Shown here piece after piece: positions 36,539 to 45,521 of a stretch of DNA of 64,000 bases. Both the position numbers and the translations under genes were made by a program. The DNA comes from Maridesulfovibrio sp. (GTDB lineage Bacteria > Desulfobacterota > Desulfovibrionia > Desulfovibrionales > Desulfovibrionaceae), in assembly GCF_963676065.1 (NCBI RefSeq), contig NZ_OY780933.1, positions 1,414,001 to 1,478,000 of the forward strand. The letters run 5' to 3'. The first letter of the stretch is position 1. Each line of letters begins with the position of its first letter. Below the pieces are notes generated by a model. That model was not told where the DNA came from. It searched no databases and was given only the letters and a program-made list of their open reading frames with translations.

Positions 36539-38869
36539 ATGGCAACAGAAAAAATATGCATCAGCGGTCTTGAAGAAGGCTTCCGTGTTGAATCCCGCAT
36601 CCTTGAGGAGCGGATTCAGAAAGCGGTTGCCGACGGAGCCCGCAAGCTTGAAATAGACGCCATGGGCCAGCACGGTATTGGCGGTAGGCTGTGGATTTCC
36701 AAACAGGAACCCATTGAAATTGACGTTATCGGTACTTCCGGTCAGCGTCTGGGTTCCAAGGGGTTTCCCGGTACGGTAATAAACGTCCACGGTTCGGTTT
36801 CAGATGACGTGGGCTGGCTCAACGCCGGTGCCGAGATCATCGTCCATGGCAATGCTTCCAACGGCGCATGTAATGCCATGGCGCAGGGTAAAGTTATCAT
36901 TAATGGTGATATCGGTGCCCGCGGCATGACCATGACCAAAACCAACCCCCGCTTTGATGAACCCGAACTCTGGGTGCTCGGCGGCGTAGGTGACTATTTT
37001 GCTGAATTCATGGCCGGCGGTACCGCAGTTGTCTGTGGTTATGAAGCCCAGAATGCTGAGAATGTGCTCGCTTTCCGGCCTTGTGTCGGTATGGTTGGCG
37101 GACGTATCTTCGTACGCGGCCCCCACGGAGAGTTCTCCAATGCAGACGCTATCCTTGAACCCATCACTGATGCGGACTGGGAATGGCTGACAACTAATCT
37201 TAAAGAGAACCTTGCCAAAATAGGCCGCGAAGATCTTTACGATTCCTTGACCGAACGCAAGGAATGGCAGCTGATCCGCGCAAAATCTCCCTTTGAGAAA
37301 ACCGGACGTAAGCGTCGTTCCATGTCTGAATTCCGTACACAGGTCTGGGATGATGAGCTTGGACAGGGCGGTCTTATCGGTGATCTGACCGATCTTGATC
37401 GTTCTCCGATTCCGCTGATCACCCACGGTGAGATGCGTCGCTTTGTTCCTGTCTGGGAAAACCGCAAATATCAAGCGCCCTGCCAATCTGCCTGTCCTAC
37501 CGGAATGCCGGTCCAGAAACGCTGGCAGCTGGTTCGTGACGGTCTTGTTGACGAGGCTGTTGATCTTGCTCTCGCATATACTCCTTTCCCCGCAACTGTC
37601 TGCGGTTACCTCTGCCCCAACCTCTGTATGGATGGCTGCACCCGTGGTAAAAAAGATATGCTTTCCGTAGATATCACCAAGCTCGGACGTGACGGCGTTA
37701 ACAGCCCCGCGCCTGAACTGCCGCCTCTTTCCGGCAAGAAAGTTGCTGTCATCGGCGGCGGTGCTGCGGGTATTTCTGCTGCATGGCAGATTCGCCGCAA
37801 AGGTCATGAGGCCGTTGTCTACGATATGGCTGAAAAGCTCGGTGGTAAAATCAGCTCCGCAATTCCTTCCAGCCGTATTCCCAAGGAAGTGCTGGATACG
37901 GAACTTGAGCGTGTCGCTAAGGTCATCCCGCATGTTCACATGCAGAAGAAATTGACTGCTGATGATTTTGCCGAACTGCGTCAGAACAATGATGCAGTAG
38001 TTCTCGCCATCGGTGCCCAGAAGCCGCGCATCATCCCAATCCCCGGCCATGAACGCATTACCCCTGCTCTTGAGTTCCTCAAGGATGCCATGAAGGGTAA
38101 AGCAAAGGTCGGCGAAAAAGTGGTTATCATCGGTGCCGGTAACGTTGGCTGTGACGTCGCAACAGAATGTTCACGTCTCGGTGCCAAGGAAATTCTGCTG
38201 ATCGATATTCAGAAGCCCGCCGCTTTCGGTAAGGAACGCGATGAGGCTGAAGAGGCCGGAGCTAAATTCCGTTATCCCTGTTTCACGCAGGAAGTTACCG
38301 ATGAAGGCGTTGTGCTGAAATCAGGTGAAGTTCTTCCTGCTGACACAGTGATCATGTCCATCGGTGACACCCCGGATATTGATTTCCTGCCGGACACAAT
38401 CGCCCTTGATCGCGGTCACATCGTAGTCAATGAAGATTACCAGACAACTGAGCCCGGCGTTTATGCCATCGGTGATGCTGTTCGTCCCGGTCTGCTGACT
38501 CACGCTATAGGTCATGGCCGAGCTGCCGCCGAGACTCTTGATGAGATCTTTACCGGTAAGCGTCCTCATGCTGAACCTAAAGATGTAATCGACTACAAAC
38601 GTATGACTCTCGAATACTTCGATCCGCGCATTACCAGTTTCAAGGATGTTCAGGAATGTGCGCAGGAGTGTTCCTCCTGCGGCTCCTGCCGTGATTGCGG
38701 CCTTTGCGAAGCGGTCTGTCCTCAGACGGCGATTTCCCGTAAGGGGGACGAAGGAAGTAAAGACTTTGAAATGGTTTGTAACCCAGATAAATGTATCGGT
38801 TGTGGTTTCTGCGCCAGCGTCTGCCCTTGCGGAATCTGGAATGTCGTAGAAAACAGCCCGATTGGATAA
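36539..38869 (+). CDS. Glutamate synthase GXGXG domain fused to NAD(P)H oxidoreductase and ferredoxin
   Basis: 776 residues. Residues ~1-245 are the GltB C-terminal beta-helix (INVHGSVSDDVGW, IVHGNASNGACNAMAQGK, FMAGGTAVVCG). Residues ~290-700 are a GltD-like FAD/NAD(P)H oxidoreductase (CQSACPTGMPV, CGYLCPNLCMDGCTRG, VAVIGGGAAGISAA, VVIIGAGNVGCDVA, GVYAIGDAV). The C-terminus has two further [4Fe-4S] motifs (CRDCGLCEAVCP, CIGCGFCASVCP). The fusion would pass electrons from NAD(P)H or ferredoxin to the FMN subunit. It is 29 bp after gltB with GGAGA before the ATG. Confidence 0.93.
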   Translation: MATEKICISGLEEGFRVESRILEERIQKAVADGARKLEIDAMGQHGIGGRLWISKQEPIEIDVIGTSGQRLGSKGFPGTVINVHGSVSDDVGWLNAGAEIIVHGNASNGACNAMAQGKVIINGDIGARGMTMTKTNPRFDEPELWVLGGVGDYFAEFMAGGTAVVCGYEAQNAENVLAFRPCVGMVGGRIFVRGPHGEFSNADAILEPITDADWEWLTTNLKENLAKIGREDLYDSLTERKEWQLIRAKSPFEKTGRKRRSMSEFRTQVWDDELGQGGLIGDLTDLDRSPIPLITHGEMRRFVPVWENRKYQAPCQSACPTGMPVQKRWQLVRDGLVDEAVDLALAYTPFPATVCGYLCPNLCMDGCTRGKKDMLSVDITKLGRDGVNSPAPELPPLSGKKVAVIGGGAAGISAAWQIRRKGHEAVVYDMAEKLGGKISSAIPSSRIPKEVLDTELERVAKVIPHVHMQKKLTADDFAELRQNNDAVVLAIGAQKPRIIPIPGHERITPALEFLKDAMKGKAKVGEKVVIIGAGNVGCDVATECSRLGAKEILLIDIQKPAAFGKERDEAEEAGAKFRYPCFTQEVTDEGVVLKSGEVLPADTVIMSIGDTPDIDFLPDTIALDRGHIVVNEDYQTTEPGVYAIGDAVRPGLLTHAIGHGRAAAETLDEIFTGKRPHAEPKDVIDYKRMTLEYFDPRITSFKDVQECAQECSSCGSCRDCGLCEAVCPQTAISRKGDEGSKDFEMVCNPDKCIGCGFCASVCPCGIWNVVENSPIG

Positions 38870-38933
38870 ATAAAATGTCTTAAAGAATAAGAGCGCCGGG
38901 TGGTCCGGTGATTCTGTGTGGATTCTAAAGACG

Positions 38934-38969
38934 AAAGCCCTGCTGAAGAGATTCAGCAGGGCTTTTAAT
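38934..38969 (+). terminator. Intrinsic terminator of the glutamate synthase operon
   Basis: AAAGCCCTGCTGAA/TTCAGCAGGGCTTT perfect 14-bp stem, loop GAGA, then TTAATG; 64 bp after the stop. Confidence 0.85.
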
Positions 38970-39037
38970 GTTGATAAAGTACCATCTGCGTCCTTGCGGC
39001 AAAAAGTCCGAAATTCGCGTATGTTTAAACGAATTGC

Positions 39038-39682
39038 CTAAAATAATGGATCAATATTGAATTCCATTTTTTCTTTGGTTTTGGGATGTTCGAAACATAG
39101 ATAACCGGCGTGCAGCTTGAGCTGGCCGGGGGCGTTGCCGGAGCCGTAAAGCCTGTCCCCGACTATGGGACATCCCAGTCCCTGTGGATGCGCCGAATGA
39201 ACCCTTAGCTGATGGGTACGGCCGGTAAGTGGCGTAAATTCCACGCGGGTCATGCCGTTCTCAATATTCAGCTTACGCCAATGGGTGATGCCCAGTTTTC
39301 CGTGAATGGGGTCGTAGACCTGATGGGGCCTGTTGTAAGGATCAAGCCGAAAAGCCATCTCAATAACTCCGCTGTCTTCCTTTACTATGCCATCCAGCAG
39401 GGCGATGTAACGTTTTTTTACCTGCCTTTTTTGAAACTGCTCCACCAATTCGCGCACAGCCCGCGCGGTCAGCCCCAAAACCAACAGTCCGGAAGTATCC
39501 ATATCAAGCCGATGTACTGTTGGGAACTTGCGGCATTCAGGAAACATCTTCTGGATTCTTGTAACAACACAATCCTGATTTTCAGGACCGCGTCCGGGCA
39601 CGGAAAGGAGTCCGCTGGGTTTGTTTACCACCACAATTTTACGGTCTGCATAGACGATATCGAGAAGTTCTGAGTTGCTCAT
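39038..39682 (-). CDS. rluA: RluA-type RNA pseudouridine synthase
   Basis: 214 residues. It has the RluA hallmarks VVVNKPSGLLSVPGRG, VHRLDMDTSGLLVL (catalytic Asp in HRLD), KKRYIALLDG and TGRTHQLRVH. The length and sequence resemble E. coli RluA, which modifies 23S rRNA U746 and tRNA U32. It lacks any N-terminal S4 or accessory domain. The accessory region found fused to related synthases elsewhere is encoded separately at 29563-30321. Confidence 0.9.
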   Translation of the reverse strand: MSNSELLDIVYADRKIVVVNKPSGLLSVPGRGPENQDCVVTRIQKMFPECRKFPTVHRLDMDTSGLLVLGLTARAVRELVEQFQKRQVKKRYIALLDGIVKEDSGVIEMAFRLDPYNRPHQVYDPIHGKLGITHWRKLNIENGMTRVEFTPLTGRTHQLRVHSAHPQGLGCPIVGDRLYGSGNAPGQLKLHAGYLCFEHPKTKEKMEFNIDPLF

Positions 39683-40272
39683 GGCCTTTAATCCGTTTTT
39701 TATCGTAAAAAATCAACTATCAATTTTTCTGATAAGTAAGCACGAGTTGGCTGGATTTGATGTATCATTTTTGATGTAGAGGGTATTATGAGTTTTACGT
39801 CTGTGGATTTCATTTTATATAAACCTCATTGTTATTTTTAAGATATGGAATGAAAATGCCAATAAATTAGCTGTTTATAGGATATAGGTTAAAAATTCGG
39901 CATATTGTATACTAGTTTAGTATGAAAACTGTGTTTATTGAATCCGGATTCAGTGCAATTTGAATAGTAATTCTAGGTAGCACGATATTAGCATTCTTAT
40001 ACAGTAGTCAAAAATACGGTTGTGAAAAAAATATCTATAAGCAATATGAGGGGTTAAAGGGGAATTTGTACAATATTTCACAAGACCAGCGTTTTTTTGA
40101 TTGCATAATCAAACAGAGGTGTCTATTACTTGATCAACGGATCAACAACAGGTCCTCCTAGAAAAAATGGCTGAACAGAAGTTCGGACGTTTTCATATAA
40201 GTTAAAATAAAGTTTTATCAATAAGGTTTCAAATCTTTAACTTCCACCCGAGGGTGGGACGGGTGATAAGAG
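39683..40272. other. AT-rich intergenic region
   Basis: About 590 bp without a supportable gene. Short hairpins are seen: TTTGATT-GCAT-AATCAAA (40096-40113), TTGATC-AACG-GATCAA (40130-40145) and CCACC-CGAG-GGTGG just before the OB-fold gene. Nothing matches a known RNA class. Confidence 0.4.
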
Positions 40273-40614
40273 ATGAAAAAAATGAGCGTACTTTTTCTTT
40301 TACTTCTGGTGATCGTGGCCGCTGCAGCAACTTCCGAAACTCTTGAGTTCAAATCCAAGGATGTCACCACCGTTGCTGAAGCTCGCGTGTCCGGTGCCGA
40401 TACCAAGGCCATTGTAAAAGGACACATAGTAAGAAAAATAAATAGCAATAAATATGTATTTCAGGACAAGACCGGTGAAATCATTATCGACCTCAGCCCT
40501 AAAGCGGGATCCCTCCCCGTTGACTCAAACGCTGAGATTGAAATTGAAGGCAGGGTCGAGCAGGACCTCGTCTTCGCCGGAATCGAAGCCCAGAAAATAT
40601 CCGTTATTAACTAA
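40273..40614 (+). CDS. Periplasmic OB-fold (BOF/YgiW-YdeI family) protein
   Basis: 113 residues with a signal peptide (MKKMSVLFLLLLVIVAAA) and a single small OB-fold: VKGHIVRKINSNKYVFQDKTG, IEGRVEQDLVFAGIEAQKI. YgiW/YdeI/NirD-type proteins are linked to stress tolerance and stay in the periplasm. A small hairpin (CCACC-CGAG-GGTGG) 15-30 bp before the ATG could affect translation. It is a single-gene unit followed by a strong terminator. Confidence 0.85.
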   Translation: MKKMSVLFLLLLVIVAAAATSETLEFKSKDVTTVAEARVSGADTKAIVKGHIVRKINSNKYVFQDKTGEIIIDLSPKAGSLPVDSNAEIEIEGRVEQDLVFAGIEAQKISVIN

Positions 40615-40730
40615 ACGGACCTCACAGGAATAATCATTCCAACCAGAAAGGTCGCTGATCAGACTCTTTTGAATCTGAATTGTCAGCAGCTTCAAAGCCG
40701 TGTCTGAAGATGCGGCCTTTCTTGTTTTTG

Positions 40731-40776
40731 AACCCCGGGACTAAGCTTGGCAGCTTTGTCTCGGGGTTAGTTTTTT
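40731..40776 (+). terminator. Strong intrinsic terminator after the OB-fold gene
   Basis: AACCCCGGGAC/GTCTCGGGGTT (11 bp, one G-T pair) with inner AAGCT/AGCTT pairing, followed by AGTTTTTT. A looser hairpin with arms AAAGGTCGC/GCGGCCTTT (40647-40655 and 40712-40720) precedes it. Confidence 0.85.
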
Positions 40777-40876
40777 GTCAGCAGTAAATGATTGCGGCTG
40801 TTCAGATGCGTTCAGTACAAAGGGATAACGCGAGCTTAGTTGGTGCAGAGCCAGTTGTATCAGGGCTTTATGCTAA

Positions 40877-43201
40877 TTAAGTGAAAAAGGGATTGCACAG
40901 CTCATTGATGGTACTGATTATTTTGTCTTTGGAGATGGGTTTGGTCAGGAATGAATCACAGCCGGCTTCAATAATCTTATCCCGTGCCTCGGTCAGTGCG
41001 TGGGCGGTCAGGGCTATTATAATGCTGGGTTTTGTGCTGGTCTGTTTTTCCCATGCTCTTATTTTGCGGGTGCTTTCATACCCGTCCATAACAGGCATTT
41101 CAATATCCATAAAAATAATATCGAAATGAGCTTCGCGAGCCAGTTCCAGCCCTTCTGCCCCGTTATTAGCCACTTTCAGTTTGTGGGGCAGATCTTTTAA
41201 GAAAAGTTGAATCAGCATGCAGTTGGCCTTGTTGTCTTCCACAAGGAGTATATCAAGGGAGCGCATTCTTCGGCTGGGCTGAGCTGGAGAGGGGTGTAAC
41301 TCAGGATTCTTGCTCAGGGCTTTTTTGGATGCATTCTCAAGAGAGTGCATATCAACTGGAGCCAGCAGAACACTTCCTGCGAAATTTTCGATATAATCCT
41401 GACCCACTGTAGTAATAAGAATGATTTTCTCTTCAATGATATTCAGTGAACGCAGTTCCGTGAGGGTCTTGGACGTTTTCCAGTCGTGAATGCTGCCGCG
41501 AACAAGGATCATGTCAAATGGTGAGTTGGACTTTACGCTGTTATCGATAAATTGACGTCCTTCCTCCATGCTTTGGGCTTTGCTGATGCGTTTAGTCCTT
41601 GTGCCTATGCGTATGGCCAGAGCCTGACGGGAGTAGTCCTGATCGTTTATTATCAGTATGGATTTTCCGCGCAGTGGTGAACTCATTACAGAACTGCGCG
41701 GGTCTTTTTCAAATGGCAGCTCCAGATGGACGCTGGTTCCAAAGCCTTTGCGGCTTTCGATCCATATCTTACCGCCCAAGGCTTTGCTCAGGGATTTGCA
41801 GATAGAAAGTCCTAGGCCGGTTCCGCCGTATTTGCGGGTTGTGGAGGAGTCCGCCTGTGTAAAACGGTCAAAGATTGACTCCAGTTTATCTTCCTCAATG
41901 CCAATACCACTGTCTTTAACCGTAAAATGTATATTCAGGAGTTTGTCGTTGCTGCTCGGGCTCATTCCCGGATTTAGGGATACCTCCACGACAACGAAAC
42001 CCCGCTCTGTAAATTTGATGGCATTACCGATGAGGTTTACTAAAATCTGTTGCAGTCTAGTAGGATCGCCCATCAGGGCTTCAGGTACATCCCGGTTAAT
42101 GTTGTAGGCCAGTTCCAAACCTTTTCCATGTCCGGCATGAGCTGTGACCTTAAAGGCTTTGCCGATAAGCCTGTCGAGGTTAAGATCTTTTTTCTCAAAT
42201 GGAACTTCTCCTGCCTCGATTTTACTCAGGTCGAGGATTTCGTTGATTAAGTGCAGAAGGGATTCGCCGGATTCGTGCAGTATTTCTACAAATTTTTTCT
42301 GTTCGTCATCAAGGTTGGATTCAGCCAGAATTTCAGCCATCCCCAGAATGGCATTCATGGGGGTTCTTATCTCATGGCTCATGGCGGCCAGAAATTGTGA
42401 TTTTGCCAGAGTGCCCTTCGCTGCTTCCACAGCCATGGCCTCGGATTTGGCAATCGCTTTGACCAGTTTCTTGTTGGCGGTTTCCAGCTCGTGAGTCCGC
42501 TCCTGTACTTTTACCTCGAGGTTTTTATACAGACCTTCAAGGTTTCGGCTCATGTCGTTGAAGCTCAGTGCCAGAGAGCCTATTTCGTCCATGCGCGAGT
42601 CTAAATCTACCGTGACGAATCTTCGGCGGGCTATTTCTCTGGTGTTGTTGGCCAGCAGGCGTAGCGGCGAGATGAGAATGCGTTGGAAAAAGGCATCAAG
42701 GGCGATAATGGTGCAGAGCATGCAAGCGCTGAAGAGGATTATCAGACTGTAGGTATTGCCTTGAATTTCTTTGCGAACTTTGTCCAGTCGCATTCCTATT
42801 TCAACCCTGCCGATATTTTCATTGCCGCTTATGATGGGCTTTGAAACAATGAGAATGTCGGATCCATAATGAGGTTTATTTTTCGAATTGTGGGAGTTGG
42901 ATATAATGTTTCCTGATTGCAGGATAGGGCTTCCTTCCCTGTCGTATACCTCACAGAAGGCGACCTGCGGCGACTGCTCAACAGAAAGAGCCAGATCCTC
43001 AATGAGGAAAAAACTGAATCTCGGCAGGTATTCAGCACAGGACCGGGCGGCCAGGGCGGCTATGCGGTTACCGTGTTCAGCCAGGCTGTCCTCCAGCATT
43101 CTTTTCTGGGAATCAACGATATAATACCCCAGAGTGAAAAAGAATAGCAGCAGAATTAACCCGGTGCCGATGGAAATTTTAAACCGTAGGCTGTCTTTCA
43201 T
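40877..43201 (-). CDS. Membrane hybrid histidine kinase with one pseudo-receiver and one receiver
   Basis: 774 residues. Two membrane helices (~8-28 and ~150-172) enclose a short periplasmic domain. HAMP (~172-225), coiled coil, HisKA ([18 protein letters not shown]), ATPase (GIGIEEDKL, TGLGLSICKSL) and two receivers follow. The first receiver is degenerate (ILVRGSIHDW where Asp is expected; IINDQD). The second is intact (LLVEDNKAN, FMDIEMPVMDG). There is no HPt domain, so a separate one is needed. The gene follows a BMP-type binding protein by 59 bp in the same direction, and that protein is the likely periplasmic ligand carrier for this sensor. Confidence 0.92.
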   Translation of the reverse strand: MKDSLRFKISIGTGLILLLFFFTLGYYIVDSQKRMLEDSLAEHGNRIAALAARSCAEYLPRFSFFLIEDLALSVEQSPQVAFCEVYDREGSPILQSGNIISNSHNSKNKPHYGSDILIVSKPIISGNENIGRVEIGMRLDKVRKEIQGNTYSLIILFSACMLCTIIALDAFFQRILISPLRLLANNTREIARRRFVTVDLDSRMDEIGSLALSFNDMSRNLEGLYKNLEVKVQERTHELETANKKLVKAIAKSEAMAVEAAKGTLAKSQFLAAMSHEIRTPMNAILGMAEILAESNLDDEQKKFVEILHESGESLLHLINEILDLSKIEAGEVPFEKKDLNLDRLIGKAFKVTAHAGHGKGLELAYNINRDVPEALMGDPTRLQQILVNLIGNAIKFTERGFVVVEVSLNPGMSPSSNDKLLNIHFTVKDSGIGIEEDKLESIFDRFTQADSSTTRKYGGTGLGLSICKSLSKALGGKIWIESRKGFGTSVHLELPFEKDPRSSVMSSPLRGKSILIINDQDYSRQALAIRIGTRTKRISKAQSMEEGRQFIDNSVKSNSPFDMILVRGSIHDWKTSKTLTELRSLNIIEEKIILITTVGQDYIENFAGSVLLAPVDMHSLENASKKALSKNPELHPSPAQPSRRMRSLDILLVEDNKANCMLIQLFLKDLPHKLKVANNGAEGLELAREAHFDIIFMDIEMPVMDGYESTRKIRAWEKQTSTKPSIIIALTAHALTEARDKIIEAGCDSFLTKPISKDKIISTINELCNPFFT

Positions 43202-43260
43202 TATAGCGTGTTGACTATTTTCATTGGATAATTTTTTAGTCTAAGCGTTTGTCAAAAAGA

Positions 43261-44241
43261 TTATTTTTGGAAGTTCATTTTTATTTCGCCATTAATAATT
43301 TTTTGCCTTATCTCCTCAACCTTTTCCAGTACCCCAGCCGGTATTTTATCACGGGTATATTTCATATCGCTAAGGGCCACACCGTTTTCTTTAAGCCCAT
43401 AACCGGTCGCTCCGGGCTTGAAATTGCCCTGCATGACCGCTTTTAATTCATTGTAAGCAGCGACATCCATTTTTTTAATCATACTTGTCAGCACAAAACC
43501 TTTAGCCAATGAATCCTGATCCGAATCAACCCCGATGGCTAATTTACCACTGCGCCGCGCGGCTTCGATGATTCCGTTGCCGGTCAACCCGGCGACAGTA
43601 AATATTATATCCGCTCCGCTTTTGTACTGTCCCATAGCCATGTTATAACCTTTGGCTGGAGCTTCAAAGCCGGAAAAGTCACCGAGAGGGCTAATGTATT
43701 CTACGACCACTTTAATGTCTGGAGCAGCGTATTTGGCTCCTTTAACGTAACCCTGTTCAAACCTTAGGACCGGGGGAATCGGAGTGCCCCCGATGAAGCC
43801 TATTTTACCGGTTCTGCTGGTCATAGCCGCCAAAGCTCCGGCCAGAAAAGATCCCTCCTCCTGTGCAAAGAAAACGGAAGAAACATTCTTCATGCCAGTT
43901 ATCGGAACTTCACAGAGAATGAATTTTTTGTCCGGGTATTGCGGGGCTTCCTTTTTTATTATTTGCAAATATTGAGCCCCTACAAGTATCAGTATATCAG
44001 ATTGTTGAATAAGATTGGTAAAGTTTTTTTCTGTGATGTTCCCGCTTTTATCCGGTTCAAGGATGATGAGTTTGAAATTGAATTCCTGCTGCGCTTTGCG
44101 AATTCCTCCATAACACATATCGTTGAATGAAAGGTCTCCAAGTCCTGACGCTCCGGTTACAAAACCTACAACCGGCTGTTCTGCGCAGGCTGTGCCCAGT
44201 GTAAATAAAATAAACATAATAGCGGCGAGTAGTCTCTTCAT
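43261..44241 (-). CDS. BMP-family (PnrA/Med-like) substrate-binding protein
   Basis: 326 residues from the ATG at 44241, which has AGGGG upstream and a proper signal peptide (MKRLLAAIMFILFTLGTACA). Conserved BMP features are GLGDLSFNDMCYGGI, FILCEVP, GSFLAGALAAMTS, KIGFIGG and GADIIFTVAGLTGNG. BMP proteins bind purine nucleosides for ABC import, but no permease or ATPase gene is present here. Instead a hybrid kinase follows, so a sensory role is more likely than transport. Confidence 0.88.
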   Translation of the reverse strand: MKRLLAAIMFILFTLGTACAEQPVVGFVTGASGLGDLSFNDMCYGGIRKAQQEFNFKLIILEPDKSGNITEKNFTNLIQQSDILILVGAQYLQIIKKEAPQYPDKKFILCEVPITGMKNVSSVFFAQEEGSFLAGALAAMTSRTGKIGFIGGTPIPPVLRFEQGYVKGAKYAAPDIKVVVEYISPLGDFSGFEAPAKGYNMAMGQYKSGADIIFTVAGLTGNGIIEAARRSGKLAIGVDSDQDSLAKGFVLTSMIKKMDVAAYNELKAVMQGNFKPGATGYGLKENGVALSDMKYTRDKIPAGVLEKVEEIRQKIINGEIKMNFQK

Positions 44242-44388
44242 GGGCACCCCTGATGTATGAAAACGCATAGATTAAACCGGAAACGTTAGCAAAATATCCT
44301 AATTTGGATAATTCAGGTTAACTTAATATAAAAGTGTAATTTATTAAAGCCTGTTCGGGCAAGCTCCATATGTGCTGGTTTTAGCGAA

Positions 44389-44424
44389 AAAAAATCCCGG
44401 TAAGTGATCTTTACCGGGATTTTT
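44389..44424 (-). terminator. Intrinsic terminator of the EamA transporter gene
   Basis: ATCCCGGTAA/TTACCGGGAT stem with A and T runs on both sides. On the minus strand it is followed by TTTTTTTTCGC, 48 bp after the transporter stop. Confidence 0.85.
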
Positions 44425-44472
44425 CGTATGATGGCGCTATTGACGGGCGTATGAATATTTATTCACCGACCA

Positions 44473-45417
44473 TTAATTTTTGTGGTTTGCAGCACATAAA
44501 GTAGATTTTATAATCGGAAATGACTTCCAGTCCAGTTTTTCACCGTACTGGGCCAGCCCAACGCCGGCAAAAATTACAGCGGAAGCCAGCAATTGAATGA
44601 AGTTCAATGTTTCTCCAAGCAGGAACCATCCGAAAAAAGCGGCGACGGCCGGGACCAGATTGATGAAGGCAGATGCTTTACCCGCAGGTAGTCTGCTTAT
44701 GCCTGAATTGTATAGAACAAAGGCGCCGAGAGTGACGAAAACCCCAAGATATCCGGCCGTCATCAAAACTTCAAACGGTGCCGTTCCCAATCCGTCCCGG
44801 ATGAGTAAATAGAGTCCAGGTATAAAAAAGATGCACCCGGCCGCATTCTGTATGGCTGTAAGCGTCCACGGGCCGTAGCTGGCGGAGAGCCTCTTTACCA
44901 GCAGCATGTATCCTGATGCACAGGCCATGGCGATCAATTCCAGCATGTTTCCGAGAGCGGGGTCGGAAGCATTTGTTGAAGGACTTCCGCTCAGGGTCAA
45001 GGCCGCTACACCCAGCATGGAAAGGAGGAGTCCCGTCCAGCCGGAAGAAGTCGTTTTTTCTTTAAAAAAGAATCCGGCCCCTACTGAAACCATCAATGGT
45101 AGTGAAGCTGAAATAAGGCCGGCCTGAGTGGCTGTGGTGTAAGTCAGGGCGTATGACTCAAAAAGAAAATAGAGACAGGGCATAAACAGGGCCATGACTG
45201 CCAGCGCCAACCGATCACCTTTTTTTACCGGGCGTGTCAGGCGTGGCATGAAGGGGGTCAAGATCAGGGTTGCGAAACCGACCCTCATCCACATGATCGC
45301 CCATGGATTCATGCTTGCGAGCAGATGTTTCATGGCCGCAAAGGAACTTCCCCAGAGTAGAATGGCCCCTAGGATTGCTAATACGGGAATAATCGGATGT
45401 GAATTGTCACGGGTCAT
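44473..45417 (-). CDS. EamA/DMT-family transporter
   Basis: 314 residues with ten predicted membrane helices in two EamA repeats (LLWGSSFAAMKHLL, and the second repeat near LELIAMACASGYMLLVKRL). DMT carriers export amino acids or metabolites. The start at 45417 has AGGAG 8 bp upstream; the longer frame to 45498 would run nearly into the AraC gene. It lies 104 bp after the AraC-type regulator in the same direction, which is a common regulator-exporter pairing. Confidence 0.88.
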   Translation of the reverse strand: MTRDNSHPIIPVLAILGAILLWGSSFAAMKHLLASMNPWAIMWMRVGFATLILTPFMPRLTRPVKKGDRLALAVMALFMPCLYFLFESYALTYTTATQAGLISASLPLMVSVGAGFFFKEKTTSSGWTGLLLSMLGVAALTLSGSPSTNASDPALGNMLELIAMACASGYMLLVKRLSASYGPWTLTAIQNAAGCIFFIPGLYLLIRDGLGTAPFEVLMTAGYLGVFVTLGAFVLYNSGISRLPAGKASAFINLVPAVAAFFGWFLLGETLNFIQLLASAVIFAGVGLAQYGEKLDWKSFPIIKSTLCAANHKN

Positions 45418-45521
45418 ATTTTTCTCCTGAACTTTACAGATGGTGGTGTTTTTTTGAAAAAAAGGCAGATTGATCACTGTATCGGCAGCGATCGACAAAA
45501 CGTGGATTATTTAAAAGGCGT

